64,000 nucleotides of DNA from contig NC_135549.1 of assembly GCF_964340395.1 (NCBI RefSeq), positions 35,552,332 to 35,616,331 on the forward strand. The letters are read 5' to 3'. A program made the position numbers and the translations under genes. Source of the stretch: Glandiceps talaboti (lineage: Eukaryota > Hemichordata > Enteropneusta > Spengelidae). The notes under the pieces are model-generated. The model was not told the origin of the DNA and did no database searches. It was given only the letters and a program-made list of their open reading frames with translations. Shown here piece after piece: positions 33,845-46,382 of the stretch; the first letter of the stretch is position 1; every line of letters starts with the position of its first letter.

Positions 33845-34565
33845 AGTCCCTGCCGGACGAAGTCCGGATGGGGACTTATGGATTGGGTTCCGTCTGTCCG
33901 TGCATTCGTCCGTCCGTCCATCCGCAGCCGTTTCTCGGAGATGCCTAGACCGATTTTTTTCAAACTTGGTACAGGGGCAACATACTATAACATACATATG
34001 CACGTCAATTTTTTTTATGATATGATCCAATATGGCCGCCAAGCAGCCATTTTGTTTGCGAATTTTCCCTCTCCAAAGCCATACAAATGTAACTCAGACA
34101 TGCTTGAACAGATCTCATTCAAAGTTGCTATTCGGACAGTGTTATAAGACATACATGTGCATATTCATTGTTGTCATGATACGATCCAATATGGCTGCCT
34201 GGCAGCTATTTTGTTTGCGAATATTCCATGTCCAAAACCATAACTCAGACATGCTTGAACAGATCTCATTCAAAGTTGGTATTAGCACAGTGTTCTATGA
34301 CATACATGTGCATATCCATTTTCGTTGTGATACAATCCGATATGGCTGCCTGGCAGCCATTTTGTTTGCGAATTTTCCATGACCAAAGCCATAACTCAGA
34401 CATGCTTGAATAGATCTCATTCAAAGTTGGTATTACTACAGTGTTCTATGACATACATGTGTATATTCATTGTTGTCGTGATACAATCCAATATGGCTGC
34501 CTGGCAGCCATTTTGATTGCAAATTTCCATGTCCAAAACCATAACTCAAACATGCTTGAACAGAG
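33845..34565 (-). mobile_element. Family A element with hairpin terminus, in IMMP1L intron 1
   Basis: Mirror orientation of the 1500-2510 copy: hairpin at 33845-33876, a GTCC microsatellite (about 33893-33922), the AGACCGATTTTTTTCAAACT block, then about four 151-bp units. The extreme end reads CTAAT in the element's own orientation. The other end stops within a unit near 34565. Confidence 0.85.
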
Positions 34566-35767
34566 TAGTAATATAAAAACAACCATATGAGGTCAAACAA
34601 CATTAACCAGGTTTGAAAATGACAACATAAACTGCCAGTTCCTTAAAACCCAATCATAGCAGGGGACTGTCATTTTCAATGACTTGTTTTCTATATATAT
34701 TGTTTCTCAACAAATTACATGACTGTATAGATCCAATGACTTACTTGTAAGTAAGGGTGACTTTTTTGTTTGTTTCTCATCTCAAGTGGTAAGTCTCAAG
34801 TGGTAAGTGGGCAGGCGAAATAAAAAGAGGGGGCGGGGGGAGGGGCAAGGAAAAAATATCTATATTTTGTCAGTTCTATTCTCTTTCCTTTCTGTCCTGT
34901 CAGTCTCTCTACAACGTCTTTTCTCTTCTCTTTATTGAATTCCTTGTTACAGGTCTCCTTCCTTCATTGTAGCAAGGTTGACAAGTCCGTAGAACAACTT
35001 TGTAAGAAGATGAATACTTATCATCCTGATGGGTGTATATCTGTAGCCATGAACTATCGTATGAATTTATCAGGAGTACTAAATACATTTGTTCTATTAA
35101 TCAAAGTGGCATTGACATCGCTAGCAAGTTTTTCAAGTTATCCAAGTTAAACTTTAGGGAGCCTTCAGTATTTACAGGGGGGGGGGAGGAAATCACACAT
35201 GGTCTGTTAAGTAAAACGTGACCCTCCCCTTTGTCCCATTTTGTAAAACATGACCCTCCCCACGACAATTGCATATACTGAACGTTAATCAATATTTCCA
35301 TCATATGTATATATACAAAATAAATGATTTGGACTCTGTATTAGAAAGCAATATTTCTACATATAAAGTGACAAACAGTAAAAGACTGGCTAGTTTCATT
35401 TCTCTTAGAATCATACACAATCTACTTAGTGTCTAAAACATGCTTTCCATGTTGTGCATACTCTGTCTGATCTGGTCACTTGTAAAAGTGTCCTGATATC
35501 ATCATCATCATCATCATCATCATTACCGTCACCTTCAGTATTGCCATTATCAGTTTCACTCTAATCTGACTCACTGGTACTACTTGAGTCAGTACATGTA
35601 TCACTGTCCGTGTTCTCTATGACATTCAAAACTACATCATCATCATCATCATCACCATCATATTTTAACAACAACATTCACATACAGTGTGAGTGATAAG
35701 GTGGGATGGGTACACTCAACAAAATACATCGTTTATTAATTAAAACAATTTTCAATATATGTATTTT
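34566..35767. other. Intron 1 spacer; weak exon-like frame at 34955-35150
   Basis: TTCCTTGTTACAG precedes a frame reading HCSKVDKSVEQLCKKMNTYH that looks more protein-like than most here but is not recognised and lacks a clear donor. A poly-G tract (35179-35187) and GACCCTCCCC repeats follow. ATC trinucleotides lie at 35498-35523 and 35635-35665. Confidence 0.35.
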
Positions 35768-35768
35768 T

Positions 35769-36250
35769 AGCTCCACTGTCAGCGAAAGCTGAAAGCGTAG
35801 CTTTAGGTATAGGTTGTATAGAGTATAGAGAGTAGAGTGAATCATAGGTGTCCGTCAAACTTTTATATTTTCATTATCTACTCCGAAAGTGACAGTCGGA
35901 ATTCTTCGATATTTAATGTGCATGTTCCCTTGGGGAGGCTATTCAGATTTGTTCATGCCAAGTTGATCTGTGCCATTTTGAATTTTTTATGATTTTTTTC
36001 ATAAAATGTCATTTTCATCATCTCCTTGAAAACTTCTTGTCAGATTGCTTTGATATCTGGTGTGTTGATGCGCAGGGGGTAGCTTACTTAGATTTGTTAA
36101 TTTCAAGTCAGCACGTCTTCTTTTCTATTTTATATGATTTTTTTTTGTAATTTAAAAAAAAATGAATATGTTAATGAGCATTATGACCGCCGCCATATTG
36201 GAAATCAGTCCGCGAGACTTTAGGTAAACTGCAACTTTTCAAAAGACACT
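35769..36250 (-). mobile_element. Family C element with hairpin terminus
   Basis: Terminal hairpin at 35769-35802 (AGCTCCACTGTCAGC GAAA GCTGAAAGCGTAGCT) ending in AGCTAAAA in its own orientation. It is followed by non-coding sequence with TTGTCAGATTGCTTTGATAT, comparable in position to the conserved blocks of families A and B. Only one copy is seen in the window, so the other end is approximate. Confidence 0.6.
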
Positions 36251-36589
36251 ATTGACGTCAAACAAACAATGTAATATGTGCTGTAGTCATAATTCTACGC
36301 ATTGTGAGCCCAAATGACAAATATTTGTTCGAAACAGGGTTGTAAACTTCAAATCCAAATTCTCCACCCTCCTACAGAATGGTTCAATCCAGTATACGCA
36401 CCTCACGATCAAGTGAGCTCTATGAGCATGCCTGAACTGAAGTGTATGGGACGATTTTTGACAGAGTCAGTCGTCAATAAAAACGATAATACTCTTTCTA
36501 AAATTATCACATTTTGAAAGGGAAAGTACTTTGTGGTTCATTTATGGAGTTTTGTTTTTGTACGATCAATCTTGGTGGCAAAATCACAG

Positions 36590-37120
36590 CGTCAAAATTA
36601 CCGATGTGGTAGTTCCGTACGGCGACAATCTCAAGTACACGGATGCACGAGGGACTAACCCGGAAGCAAGTCGTTGCCAGCCATACGTTACAGTGGTAAC
36701 ATCGTCCGAGAAATCGCTGCGTTCAGAGTGTCATTATTCACAGAATTGTTTTTTTCGAGTGAAAACCCGTCTTGAATTGTATAACTCTAACAAATGAAGA
36801 CATGTCAAGTTATATTTTGAAAGTTGTATCGCTAGTTTGAGACGATTTCCTCACGTACTATCGAGGCTTGGACCTTACTCCAGTTCAGCGGGAAGTTTAG
36901 CCAGTCCGATAATTCTTTCTGGTTTAGTTTACAACACTTTTGATCACACAGATTTTGTTTTTGTGATGAAAAGAAATTTAAAAAAAGATCACTTCAACCA
37001 TTTCATTGTGTTTTCTTTATGAAAGGTAATCGAACATGAACGAGTGTTACCACTGTAACGTATGGCTGAGAATGACTCTCTTCCGGGTACTTGGGATTGT
37101 CGTCGTACGGAAACTATGAT
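36590..37120. mobile_element. Inverted-repeat element, ~100-bp arms
   Basis: 36594-36705 pairs with 37040-37120: (A/T)CCGTACG(G/A)CGACAATC, CCGGAAG, and GCCATACGTTACAGTGGTAA are shared in complement. The central 330 bp is unpaired. No TSD was found. Small open frames inside it are not recognised. Confidence 0.65.
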
Positions 37121-38144
37121 GGCGATTAATACATTTCTTCCCTATATATATCTACTACAACTAGTACAAGTTGAATGTTGTTGACTTGGTAAATTTGTTA
37201 GAAAATTGAAATTCAAATTGCCTCAAAATTATTTTTATCCCTAGTTTATTTCATTCATCATTAAAATTTTCCATGGTTAAAGCTGTAAGACACTGGAATT
37301 ATTTATAGCCAACCTCAAAATCTTCTCTCTTTTTTTCTTTTTCTTGTGTGCATTTCCCAGTCATTTTTTTTCAGAGATTTTGTGCAATTTTCATAACAGT
37401 AGATTTTTGTTATAAAATGGTGACTATGGTATAAAAGTACAATACATTACCAACTTCTGTGTAAAATGTGTTTTATAGTGAGACATCATATGAAACCAGT
37501 AACCACTTTATTACATCGCTAAAACAAAACTGCATAGTGAAGAACTGAACCACTTCTACATGTCACCAAAATAAAAAAATAAATAATAAAAAAAAAAACA
37601 GCGGAGCTATTCTGACTGATAGGTCGCTTGTAATTTTTGTACTTTTGCATGTAAAGTACTCGTAAAAATAAATGTTGAGTGCTCATCTCACTTTTACATC
37701 TCAAAACACACAAAACAAATTGTCAATAATTGAATCTTTAATTTTGTCACAAAACTACAGATTGTAAAATTTTACCCTCTTTGGTAATTTTACCCAGCAT
37801 GGTACTGAGAGTCGATTGTTTTTATTTTGATTCATAACATGCATGTACCCCTGTCGCAATCAACATAAAAAAACACTAACGTTTGTTGCAATAGTGTCTA
37901 CTGTGATCTGGAAAATTACCTGCATCATGCCAAACACATCTTTAAATGTATATAGTGTCGGTTGACAACGGTATGTATTTACATGTCAACGATATTTGAT
38001 CTGAGTCAGCTTCAAGTTCACATGAGAGTTCAAGTGCCAATATTGCAAGTCATCTATTACATTTATGATTCTGTGAGTAGGATAGCAAACTTTCCCATCG
38101 AAATATCGCGTAGTATTGTGTAGTCTGTTGATTTATACGAGACT
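37121..38144. other. Intron 1 spacer with a dispersed-repeat fragment
   Basis: 37795-37930 matches 25090-25270. ACTGATAGGTCGCTTGTA at 37612-37632 recurs at 56768-56788. No gene recognised. Confidence 0.45.
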
Positions 38145-38206
38145 ATATTGAATTCGGGCAGATTCACACGTTGGAAAGTTATTTCCATGACAATAGAGTA
38201 ATGTTT

Positions 38207-38319
38207 TTGGGGTTTTTTGTTTGTTTTTTTTTAAAAAAAATTTTGTGCTGGGAATTCCTCCCAGCGATTTTCTGTTATGGAGACAAATACACACAAACAA
38301 ACAAACACAAATGCTACAG
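38207..38319 (+). mobile_element. 113-bp retro-insertion with 12-bp TSD
   Basis: AGAGTAATGTTT occurs at both edges (38195-38206 and 38320-38331). The uninterrupted paralogous sequence at about 30190-30225 shows the empty site. The insert ends in a CAAA-rich tail (ACACAAACAAACAAACAC) and contains a small hairpin GGGAATTCCTCCC. It looks like a truncated LINE end or short SINE. Confidence 0.75.
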
Positions 38320-38404
38320 AGAGTAATGTTTATCCGAGACTATGATCGAACAAGGGGAGTTGGTTTGTTACAAATCTGTCTAGTTAGTTGTCTGTGGACA
38401 AATG

Positions 38405-38670
38405 TATGTTGTTATGTTTAACGAATATACTCAATTATAGTGAAATTGAAGTATGCAGTCTTAAGATACTGCTTAATTAGTTGATTTCATTGATATACAA
38501 ATTTCTCTAATTAAACATTAACAGATCAATCAGGTCTAGCCATTACCCTAAAGATTATACATTCCAAATTTCATTACAATTGAGCCAGCCGATTTTTAGA
38601 AAATGATGACACAGACACAGACACAGACACTTCTGCCCTAAAGTATCTCCTTCCTTACGGAAGGAAAAAT
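38405..38670 (+). mobile_element. Family D element, short copy
   Basis: Part of one 148-bp unit, then ATCAGGTCTAGCCATTACC, TTGAGCCAGCC, a CAGACA microsatellite and the terminal hairpin CCTTCCTTACGGAAGG (38649-38664). Confidence 0.78.
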
Positions 38671-38779
38671 GGGCCGCCCATAGAGCAGCATTTTTCTGTC
38701 TATTTATATTGCAACATTTTATTCAACCACACTTTTTTAGCAGAATACTGATAAATTGAAGTACCAGGTATATTGATTG

Positions 38780-38880
38780 CGTATATTGCAAAGATAACAA
38801 CAGGGTTGGATAGGCAACTGGAAAGTCATTTAGCAAATGAACACCTATCCCTAGCATGGATCAGCATGTACTATCTAGGC
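38780..38880 (-). repeat. Family B 5'-end fragment
   Basis: Reverse complement of the family B start: GCAAAGATAACAACAGGGTT, TTAGCAAATGAACACCTATC and TAGCATGGATCA. Confidence 0.75.
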
Positions 38881-39275
38881 GAAGTAATGATTCATAGGTT
38901 TACAAAACATACTCGCACTTGTGGCACAGTAGTAGTGATTATGTTTCAGCGAGTGAAGTCAAAACCCACGATTTGGAAGTTAACTTTTCATGAACAACAG
39001 TCAACATGCATAGCTATTTTGTAATAAAAAAAATAACTCGCCATTGGTATCTCTCCCGTTAAACAAATATCAACAGATCAACAAATCGTTTCCATGTACC
39101 GTCTCGTGTTGTTCATCGACACTATTTCACTTAGGTGACACCAAGTAAAATGTCACTGAAATGTACAAGTGGTACATTTTTATTCCCAATTATTGAATGC
39201 TAATCGAAATATAATCCGTTTTGTAAAAAACAAAACATAAACATGTCGAAGAGCTAGAGGAGGTAGCTAAATGGT

Positions 39276-41856
39276 CCAAAATTGAACAGTTGCGGGGCAA
39301 AATGCTAGATCTAGCACTTCGCCACTTTTTGACAAAGTGCTAGATCTAGCACTTTGTCAGTTTTCGCCGAAGTGCTAGATCTAGCACTTCGCCAGAAAAC
39401 AACGAAGTGCGGGACTGTAAACAACGAAGCCCCTCCAACGGCTTGATATAACGTGGTCGTTCGCATCGATAAACGTCACATACATGCGTCATGTAAATAG
39501 TCCGTGTACGTGGTCGTGTGGCGCATGATAGACTCCAAAACTTATCTTTGGCCGATTGTAACAATGACACGATTTATCTGAAGTTTGCCGAGTAAAACGG
39601 CTGGTTGAAAGTTCACGTTGCCGTACGTACGGTTGTGTCCCGGGGGTCGTGTGTTCTGTTACAAACATGTCTTGTCAATACCTCGCGGTGGATGGACTTG
39701 CGCGATCACAGAAACAAGTGTTATTATTTTACCCCTTTCATATACAATTGGCTAAAACACGTCAACGATATTATCGACATTGTATTGTATTCTGATAGAA
39801 ACATTCTGATATCATACATATCTCGGGAGTGCCTGTGGGTGGGACTGTACTTCAGAATCTGCAATCTACTCTGTAAACAAGGACTAGCCACTCAGTATTT
39901 CTTGTACCATGTCTATTTTAGAGCGGGAAAGATATATCAATCATAACGTCTTGAAATAAATTTGAAAATCACTGAAATCTTTATCCAGTATCCATCTTTC
40001 AGTATAATCACCTGTGTGCTTATTTTCATTCTAATCTATGAAGTAGTAAGAACAAGAATATTGTGCAAAATCATGTCATAACTCTGGTGATTTACACGAG
40101 GTAGAGCGTGCCTCAGGGGACACATCTATTCTATAAAATCTTTAAAATTTCTCCAAACTGTTTGAAATGATAGTTTTATTTTGTTGATCTCTCTGAAATG
40201 ACAAAATCAATATGGAGGGTCATTGTGTTTGTTTTTAAACAAACCGACACCCCTTTCTTTCCCCGGATCCTAGATTTGGCAGCCATGCTGGATTCTAAAA
40301 AGATGAGTTTGACAATATGCACTTTATTTTCGCAATTTTTCTCGTATAAACCATTTCCTATCGCTATTTCTCGAACGGTCGTCATCTGTATTTCTTACTT
40401 TTGTTAATGATATGCAATCCAGTTCACGAAGTGACATTTATTAGTAATATTACTGCTCTACGATCCTCGGCATCACACTACGCTAATTGTAGCATTATGA
40501 AGTCACTTCCTCTGGACCGAACCAAACTATTATTATTATTATTTCCCACATTGGATATAATTTCTGAGCGAACAGGAATTACATAAGGGATGATATTGAA
40601 GTTGGTGATTGTCTAGGAATGCAAAAAAATTCCGATAAACAGTAATGTCGTGATGATTTACTTGAGATCTGGCGAAGTCATGGATTATTTATTGTCGTTG
40701 TTTTCAGTCAAGAAGTTGGCAGTACCAAGTATATGGAATTTACAAAACAGTAGTAATGGGTTATCTATAGATTTCTATCAAAATATTAACAGCAATGAAG
40801 GGCTGAAATTAAAATTGTTCACACGAATATGGTTTCGCACTTATGTTTTCGATAGCAATATTTTTTGTCATCTATTAACGATCTGATAATAATGAAAGAA
40901 GTGAATCTATTCAATAGAAATATAGTGAACGTGATATAAACTTACACCCAGACTTTATTTTCGTGTTCAACGATCGAGAAAAATCTTCGCTCTCGCATCT
41001 CAGACACACACTAACCCCCCCACACACACACACACATCAAGAAATTCAGTTTTCCTTTATATTATTTCTTTGTCATGCAATGTTACAAATGTCACTGCCA
41101 TTAAATCTGCAGTATGAAGTCTGTGATGCACGCCGAACTAAATGTTTCTACTTCCTGAAATCTTCGAAGTTTCGAGTGTATTGGAGTGCGTTATTTGACA
41201 TGAACAGTTGTCAAAATGGAGGTCTACGGTTGTTGGTAGTGGTGTCAAGCCGTTGTCAAGTACAGAGTACGAAACGTGGTCCTGAAACGACTACGTGCTA
41301 TAGTTGAAGTCTGTGACGCACGCTGAACAAAATTAAAATGTTCGTAGTTTCGACTGCGTTATTTGACGTGACAGCTGTCCAAAATGGCGGTCTGCGGTTG
41401 TTGGTAGTGGTGTCAAGCCATTGTAAGGAGTACGAAACGTGGAAGGGAAACGACCACGTGCTGTAGTTTTCGCCACATAGAACATCGAAAAAGTACAAAA
41501 CTGAACGTTACTAAAAATTACAAAGTAGAAACTTGTTTGTGCATTGGCAAAACATACGGAAAATCAAACTCTAAGGTCGTTAAACACGGGAAGTAACATT
41601 TTACACTGAGAGTAATAACAATTAACATGTCCATTACCGGTATAAGTTATAGCATGACATATTTACCGATGACCTAGCACTTTGCCACACTTTGCCACTC
41701 TTTGTTGAAGTGCTAGATCTAGCACTTCGCCACTTTTTGACAAAGTGCTAGATCTAGCACTTCATCAGTTTTCGCTGAAGTGCTAGATCTAGCACTTTGT
41801 CAAAAAGTGGCGAAGTGCTAGATCTAGCACTTTGCCCCGCAACTGTTCCGATTTTG
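39276..41856. mobile_element. 2.6-kb inverted-repeat element built on an 18-20-bp palindrome
   Basis: Terminal inverted repeats (GAACAGTTGCGGGGCAAA at 39284 and its complement ending at 41848) each contain several copies of the perfect palindrome AAGTGCTAGATCTAGCACTT: three on the left (39302-39395) and four on the right (41704-41832), spaced by CGCCACTTTTTGACA-type linkers. The interior holds a diverged ~190-bp tandem duplication (41116-41306 and 41307-41470, with CAAAATGG(A/C)GGTCT and GGTTGTTGGTAGTGGTGTCA in each). An unrecognised 113-codon plus-strand frame (39605-39946) and a 69-codon minus frame starting MAAKSRIRGKKG show no transposase motif. No clear TSD. The edges are approximate because weak similarity continues outward a few bases. 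Confidence 0.75.
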
Positions 41857-41989
41857 AATTCTTTGTTACATGGCTAGAGACATGAGAGAGCTATGGCTCG
41901 ACATGTCAAACAGTTTGTGTTTTGCGTTGTTATTTGCAGGAAGTTCGGCAATTAAAAACTGGTTCAATCTGTCATTTAGGATACGACTT

Positions 41990-44900
41990 ATTGGTCAGGA
42001 TGCGCGTGTAAACGCGAAACAAGGTGTAGGTATCGCTATGAAATCTTCACCACACTATAAAGTAGAGAACATTATCAACATCTCCCCAAGATTAATAGCA
42101 GCAGATATAACTAAGAATCATAAGTGCGTATGCTCCGACAGAAGATAAACCCCGATCAACTAAAGAAGCCTTTTACATGGATCTGAAAAAGCTATGTAAA
42201 CTACCAGAGAATACCAAACTTCTAATACAAGGTGATTTCAATTCAACGTCAAGAGTCACAACTCGCCACTCGTGTTTTGATGATTCAAAAGACATCGAAT
42301 GGAGATATAAAGCTACGGACAAGTCAAATGAAAATGGAGAACTCCTTCTCGACTTTTGTAGATTGCATGGGCTCTCAATTCTTAATACTTGGTTTGATCA
42401 TCCCCTAAAACACCGTCATACATGGCACAGCCCGGACAACGTCACACCGTCATACATGGCACAGCCCGGACAACGTCACCACCGTCATACATGGCACAGT
42501 CCGGACAACGTCACCACCGTCATACATGGCACAGCCCGGACAACGTCACCACCGTCATACATGGCACAGCCCGGACAACGTCACCACCGTCATACATGGC
42601 ACAGTCCGGACAACGTCACCACCGTCATATATGGCACAGTCCGGACAACGTCACCACCGTCATACATGGCACAGCCCGGACAACGTCACCACCGTCATAT
42701 ATGGCACAGTCAGAACAACGTCACCACCGTCATATATGGCACAGTCAGAACAACATCACCACCGTCATACATGGCACAGTCCGGACAACGTCACCACCGT
42801 CATACATGGCACAGCCCGGACAACGTCACCACCATCATACATGGCACAGCCCGGACGACGTCACCACCGTCATACATGGCACAGCCCGGACAACGTCACC
42901 ACCGTCATACATGGCACAGCCCGGACAACGTCACCACCGTCATACATGGCACAGCCCGGACAACGTCACCACCGTCATACATGGCACAGTCCGGACAACG
43001 TCACCACCGTCATACATGGCACAGCCCGGACAACGTCACCACCGTCATACATGGCACAGCCCGGACAATGTCACCACCGTCATACATGGCACAGCCCAGA
43101 CAACATCACCACCGTCATACATGGCACAGCCCGGACAACGTCACCAAAAAAGTTATTGACTACAGTTTATCTGACTCCTTCACTAGCTAGAGTGTATATA
43201 TATAACACTCGAGTCCACAACACGTAGTTCGATTCCGATCACCGTGTTCTTATAACGTACCAGAAAACACCTGCCAACAAGGCTGCCAGATATTGTAAGT
43301 ACAAAAAGAAAGCCAATCTAAAGCCAGATATCAACAAGCTAAAGGACCCAACAATAACTTTTATGAAGTAATAACAAATCAAATCGCAAAATATGATACA
43401 AATCTTAGTCTAAATGGAAATCAAGAGATGATCACATCATCGCTCTCAAAGGCAAGAGATACTCTACCAAAGCAAAAAAGTAATAAAAGGCAACATCCAT
43501 GATGATGACGGATTCAAACTACTAATACAGGAAAGAAAGGACACCAAGAGGAACATGGACAGAACAATGACAAGGTAAAGAAAATTAACTCCCTTCTTAG
43601 AAAAAAGATCAGAAAACTAAGAAGTGCTTACTACTCGAACATTGCTTCTGAAATAAATGATGCACAACAACACAGACAATGCGTGGACATGTGGAGAAAA
43701 GCCAAACAACACGTTGATATTATCAAGAGGAAACCCAATGAGATTAAATGCCCTGGCTTAAGGGAACACTTCATGACCCACTTCAACCCTCATGATTCAA
43801 ATAAAAAAATACCACTAGAAATATCACAACCTCCTCCATATATACTTGATCTCCAGAAATCATACTGTTATATTGAAAATGGAAAACCAACAACTGAAGA
43901 AATATCAAAAGCAGTAGCAAAACTGAAAAATAATAAATCGTCACTTGATATCGAAGGGGAAATACTGAAGAGTGCCACTGAATCAAAAGAATTGTTTAAC
44001 GCACTTGTTGATATCATTGAAACCATCTGGTCTGAAGGAGCTGTACCCGATCAATGGCGAACCACCAAAATCAGTTCAATTTGGAAGAGGAAAGGCAGCC
44101 CCAAGATCCTACCAAATAAAAAAGTATCTCGATTGGTTCAATACTTACAAAAGTTGTCATGAATATAATACTAACAAGAATATCAGACTTCTATGAATCT
44201 CAGCTCCTCGATCACAATTTGGCTTTAGATCTGGAAGAGGCTGCCATGATGGAGTCTATGTACTAAAACAGCTCCAAGAAATATCCTACCAATCACAAAC
44301 TAAACTTTTCACCTGCTTTGTTGACCTTACAGCTGCCTATGACCATATCAATAGAACCTTCCTATTCCAGAGTATCAGCAACAGAATACCTGATGAGCCC
44401 ACAACGTGCATCGATATCCTTAAAAACTTGTACTCCTTAACAAAATCATATTTAGTCGATGACGACCCTCAGAAGGATTCGTTTGTTACAACAACTGGTG
44501 TCAAGCAAGGTGGGAATGAAAGTCCAAATCTCTAGATTATGCTCTAAGAGTGTATCGACATCGATGCGAACAAAGAGGTCTCCCTGGCCTAGACATCAGA
44601 TATGCCATCTCTAATGAGGCTACCAACAGACAACAACGAAATCAGTCACGACAAAATGGTACATGTAATGATTCAGAGGGTGGCTATGCAGATGATATTG
44701 GAATACATGCATGGGAAAAGGACACACTAGAACAAAAAATTCATATTCTATTCAACGTCTTTAAAGAATTTGGCGTGAATGTCAACTTCTCGAAAACAGA
44801 AACTATATGGAATTGGAACAAAAACAGTGATGGCCCATACCCTAATTCAATCCTCAACATTGGTGATAATCCCTTGGACAATGTGAAATCTTTCCGTTAC

Positions 44901-45500
44901 TTAGGTGTATGGAGTGACTACAATGATATGCATATTGGCGAAACAGAATTGAACCACCGAATCAACAGTGCAAAATGTGCATTTGCTGAAAATAGAAAAA
45001 TGCTAACAAATAGACTATCACACTAAATATAAGAGTATCACTCCTCAACAGTCTTGTGATATCACGCCTGACCTATGGCTGCCATGCATGGAGACCAACT
45101 TCTACAGAAATTGTCAAGCTCTCAACAACCTATAAAATATTTCTTCGTTCAATAATCACCAATGGTTTCAAAAGAGTTAATCCACCTAATTCTTCGACGG
45201 AAAACCCCGAAACAATCAACCGGAGATATATCATAAGAGACAAAGACCTGTTTTCTATCGCCCAAACTGACTCCATCGAATCATACTATGCAGAACAGCA
45301 GCATAAATGGGTAGCGCATACATGTACCACCAGACGCCCAAACAGTACAACAATAAAGACACTGACTTTCCATCAAACTAAAAATGTCGGGAAAAATGTC
45401 AAACATGGTCGAAGAATTTTATCTATCTTCAAACGTGTACATCAGAACTCAAACACCGAGAAACAACAATACCTGAGGGATTATTTTAATGGACAGTGAA
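41990..45500 (+). mobile_element. APE-type LINE (RTE-like?), degenerate, with internal minisatellite
   Basis: Plus-strand LINE ORF2 in several frames. Endonuclease: KQGVGIAMKSSP, SAYAPTED near 42126, LIQGDFNS, LHGLSILNTWFD, then HTWHSPDNVT expanded into a 35-bp minisatellite, and KKVIDYSLSD after it. A badly decayed linker follows. RT: AVAKLKNNKSSLDIEGEILK, FGFRSGRGCHDGVYVLKQLQ, TCFVDLTAAYDHINR (motif A), GVKQGGNESPNL (motif B) and GGYADDIGI (motif C, intact YADD). Post-RT: SFRYLGVWSDYND, then LTYGCHAWRPTSTE, with a stop at 45499. At least five frame breaks. No ORF1 or TSD was found and both ends are approximate. The clade is uncertain, and RTE is suggested only by overall layout. It lies in IMMP1L intron 1. 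Confidence 0.85.
42414..43146. repeat. 35-bp minisatellite, about 21 copies
   Basis: Units of CATACATGGCACAGCCCGGA plus CAACGTCACCACCGT with few variants (ATATATGG, CAGTCAGAAC). The unit derives from the LINE endonuclease segment that encodes HTWHSPDNVT just before the IDY motif. Since 35 is not divisible by three, each unit moves to the next frame and all three plus frames stay open. This creates apparent repeat proteins of 233-337 aa. Confidence 0.96.
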
Positions 45501-46293
45501 TGGAAATGTTACCCTTTTCTGGCAATGACTACCAAATATTTTCGATCGGAAAATGGTTAATATTTGATAATAATTATAATTGAAGTAGGAGCGCAACGTG
45601 TTGAATGTACTGTGCATGCTTTGTCCAAATGAACCGGTGCAGTAATTTTCCTGGTAGACACACCATGGCAACTGCAACAATAGTGGTGCGTCTTTTAACA
45701 TTGATTGAGACACAGATACATGTTTATATTAATATGTATTTTTTTAAAAAACAATCGACTCTAAGTACGATGCTTCAAAGCAAAACATACATACGATCGG
45801 ACTATGCATTGTTATTCCAAGAAAACCATCATACTAAAGATATTTTATGAAGCTAACTTGCTTCTTTATTAGTTAAAACACCACTTTCAAAGCATTTGGT
45901 ATATTTTCCGTCGTTTCATGTTCACACAAGTGGGGAACTCCTCAAAATTGATCGGGAAACCAGGTAACATTTACTCTCTCAACGAAACCACTACGTGATT
46001 TTACATACTAAAACCTCAAAACACTAAAATGTAGCTTGACACTCTGCTTTCCATAACAGGAAGAAAGCTCCGCCCTCAATATATTTCCAAGCATATGCAA
46101 ATGACAAAGTTAATTTTTAACCCAAAATAGCCAAAATCGCATGTCGAATAGTGGGCATTTGCTACATTTGAACTGACAGATTTCATATTTTTTGGCCAAT
46201 AGAATGGTCATACCATGGAAAAAAACTAATTTTCGAAGGTGATAAAGGAATGTGACATATTGACACACAAGTATTTGACATATTTGATTGCAG
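45501..46293. other. IMMP1L intron 1 3' part, nothing recognised
   Basis: Contains no repeat family I can name. It ends in a splice acceptor, CATATTTGATTGCAG, immediately before exon 2. Confidence 0.5.
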
Positions 46294-46382
46294 TGCTATG
46301 GTCCATCTATGGAACCCACTATCTTCAGTAATGATGTTGTCTTTACAGAACATGTATCTATCAAAATGAAGACAATTAAAAA
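46294..46382 (+). CDS. IMMP1L: IMMP1L coding exon 2 (catalytic serine box)
   Basis: Acceptor TTTGATTGCAG precedes TGC TAT GGT CCA TCT ATG GAA. The exon reads CYGPSMEPTIFSNDVVFTEH, then VSIKMKTIK, ending two bases into a codon (AA|GTGAGT). GPSMEPT is the S26-family serine box; the serine is residue 42 when exon 1 supplies 37 residues. The phase (0 in, 2 out) joins exon 1 and exon 3 without disturbing the frame, and the exon boundaries match the conserved animal IMMP1L layout. The target duplication of an L1-like LINE begins two bases after the exon end, so this exon's donor sits at the edge of a 4.2-kb insertion. Confidence 0.93.

Noticed and set aside
42177-43227. Three overlapping repeat-protein frames of 233-337 aa
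   Set aside because: They are the three registers of a 35-bp minisatellite inside a LINE endonuclease. Only the flanking residues belong to a real ancestral protein.
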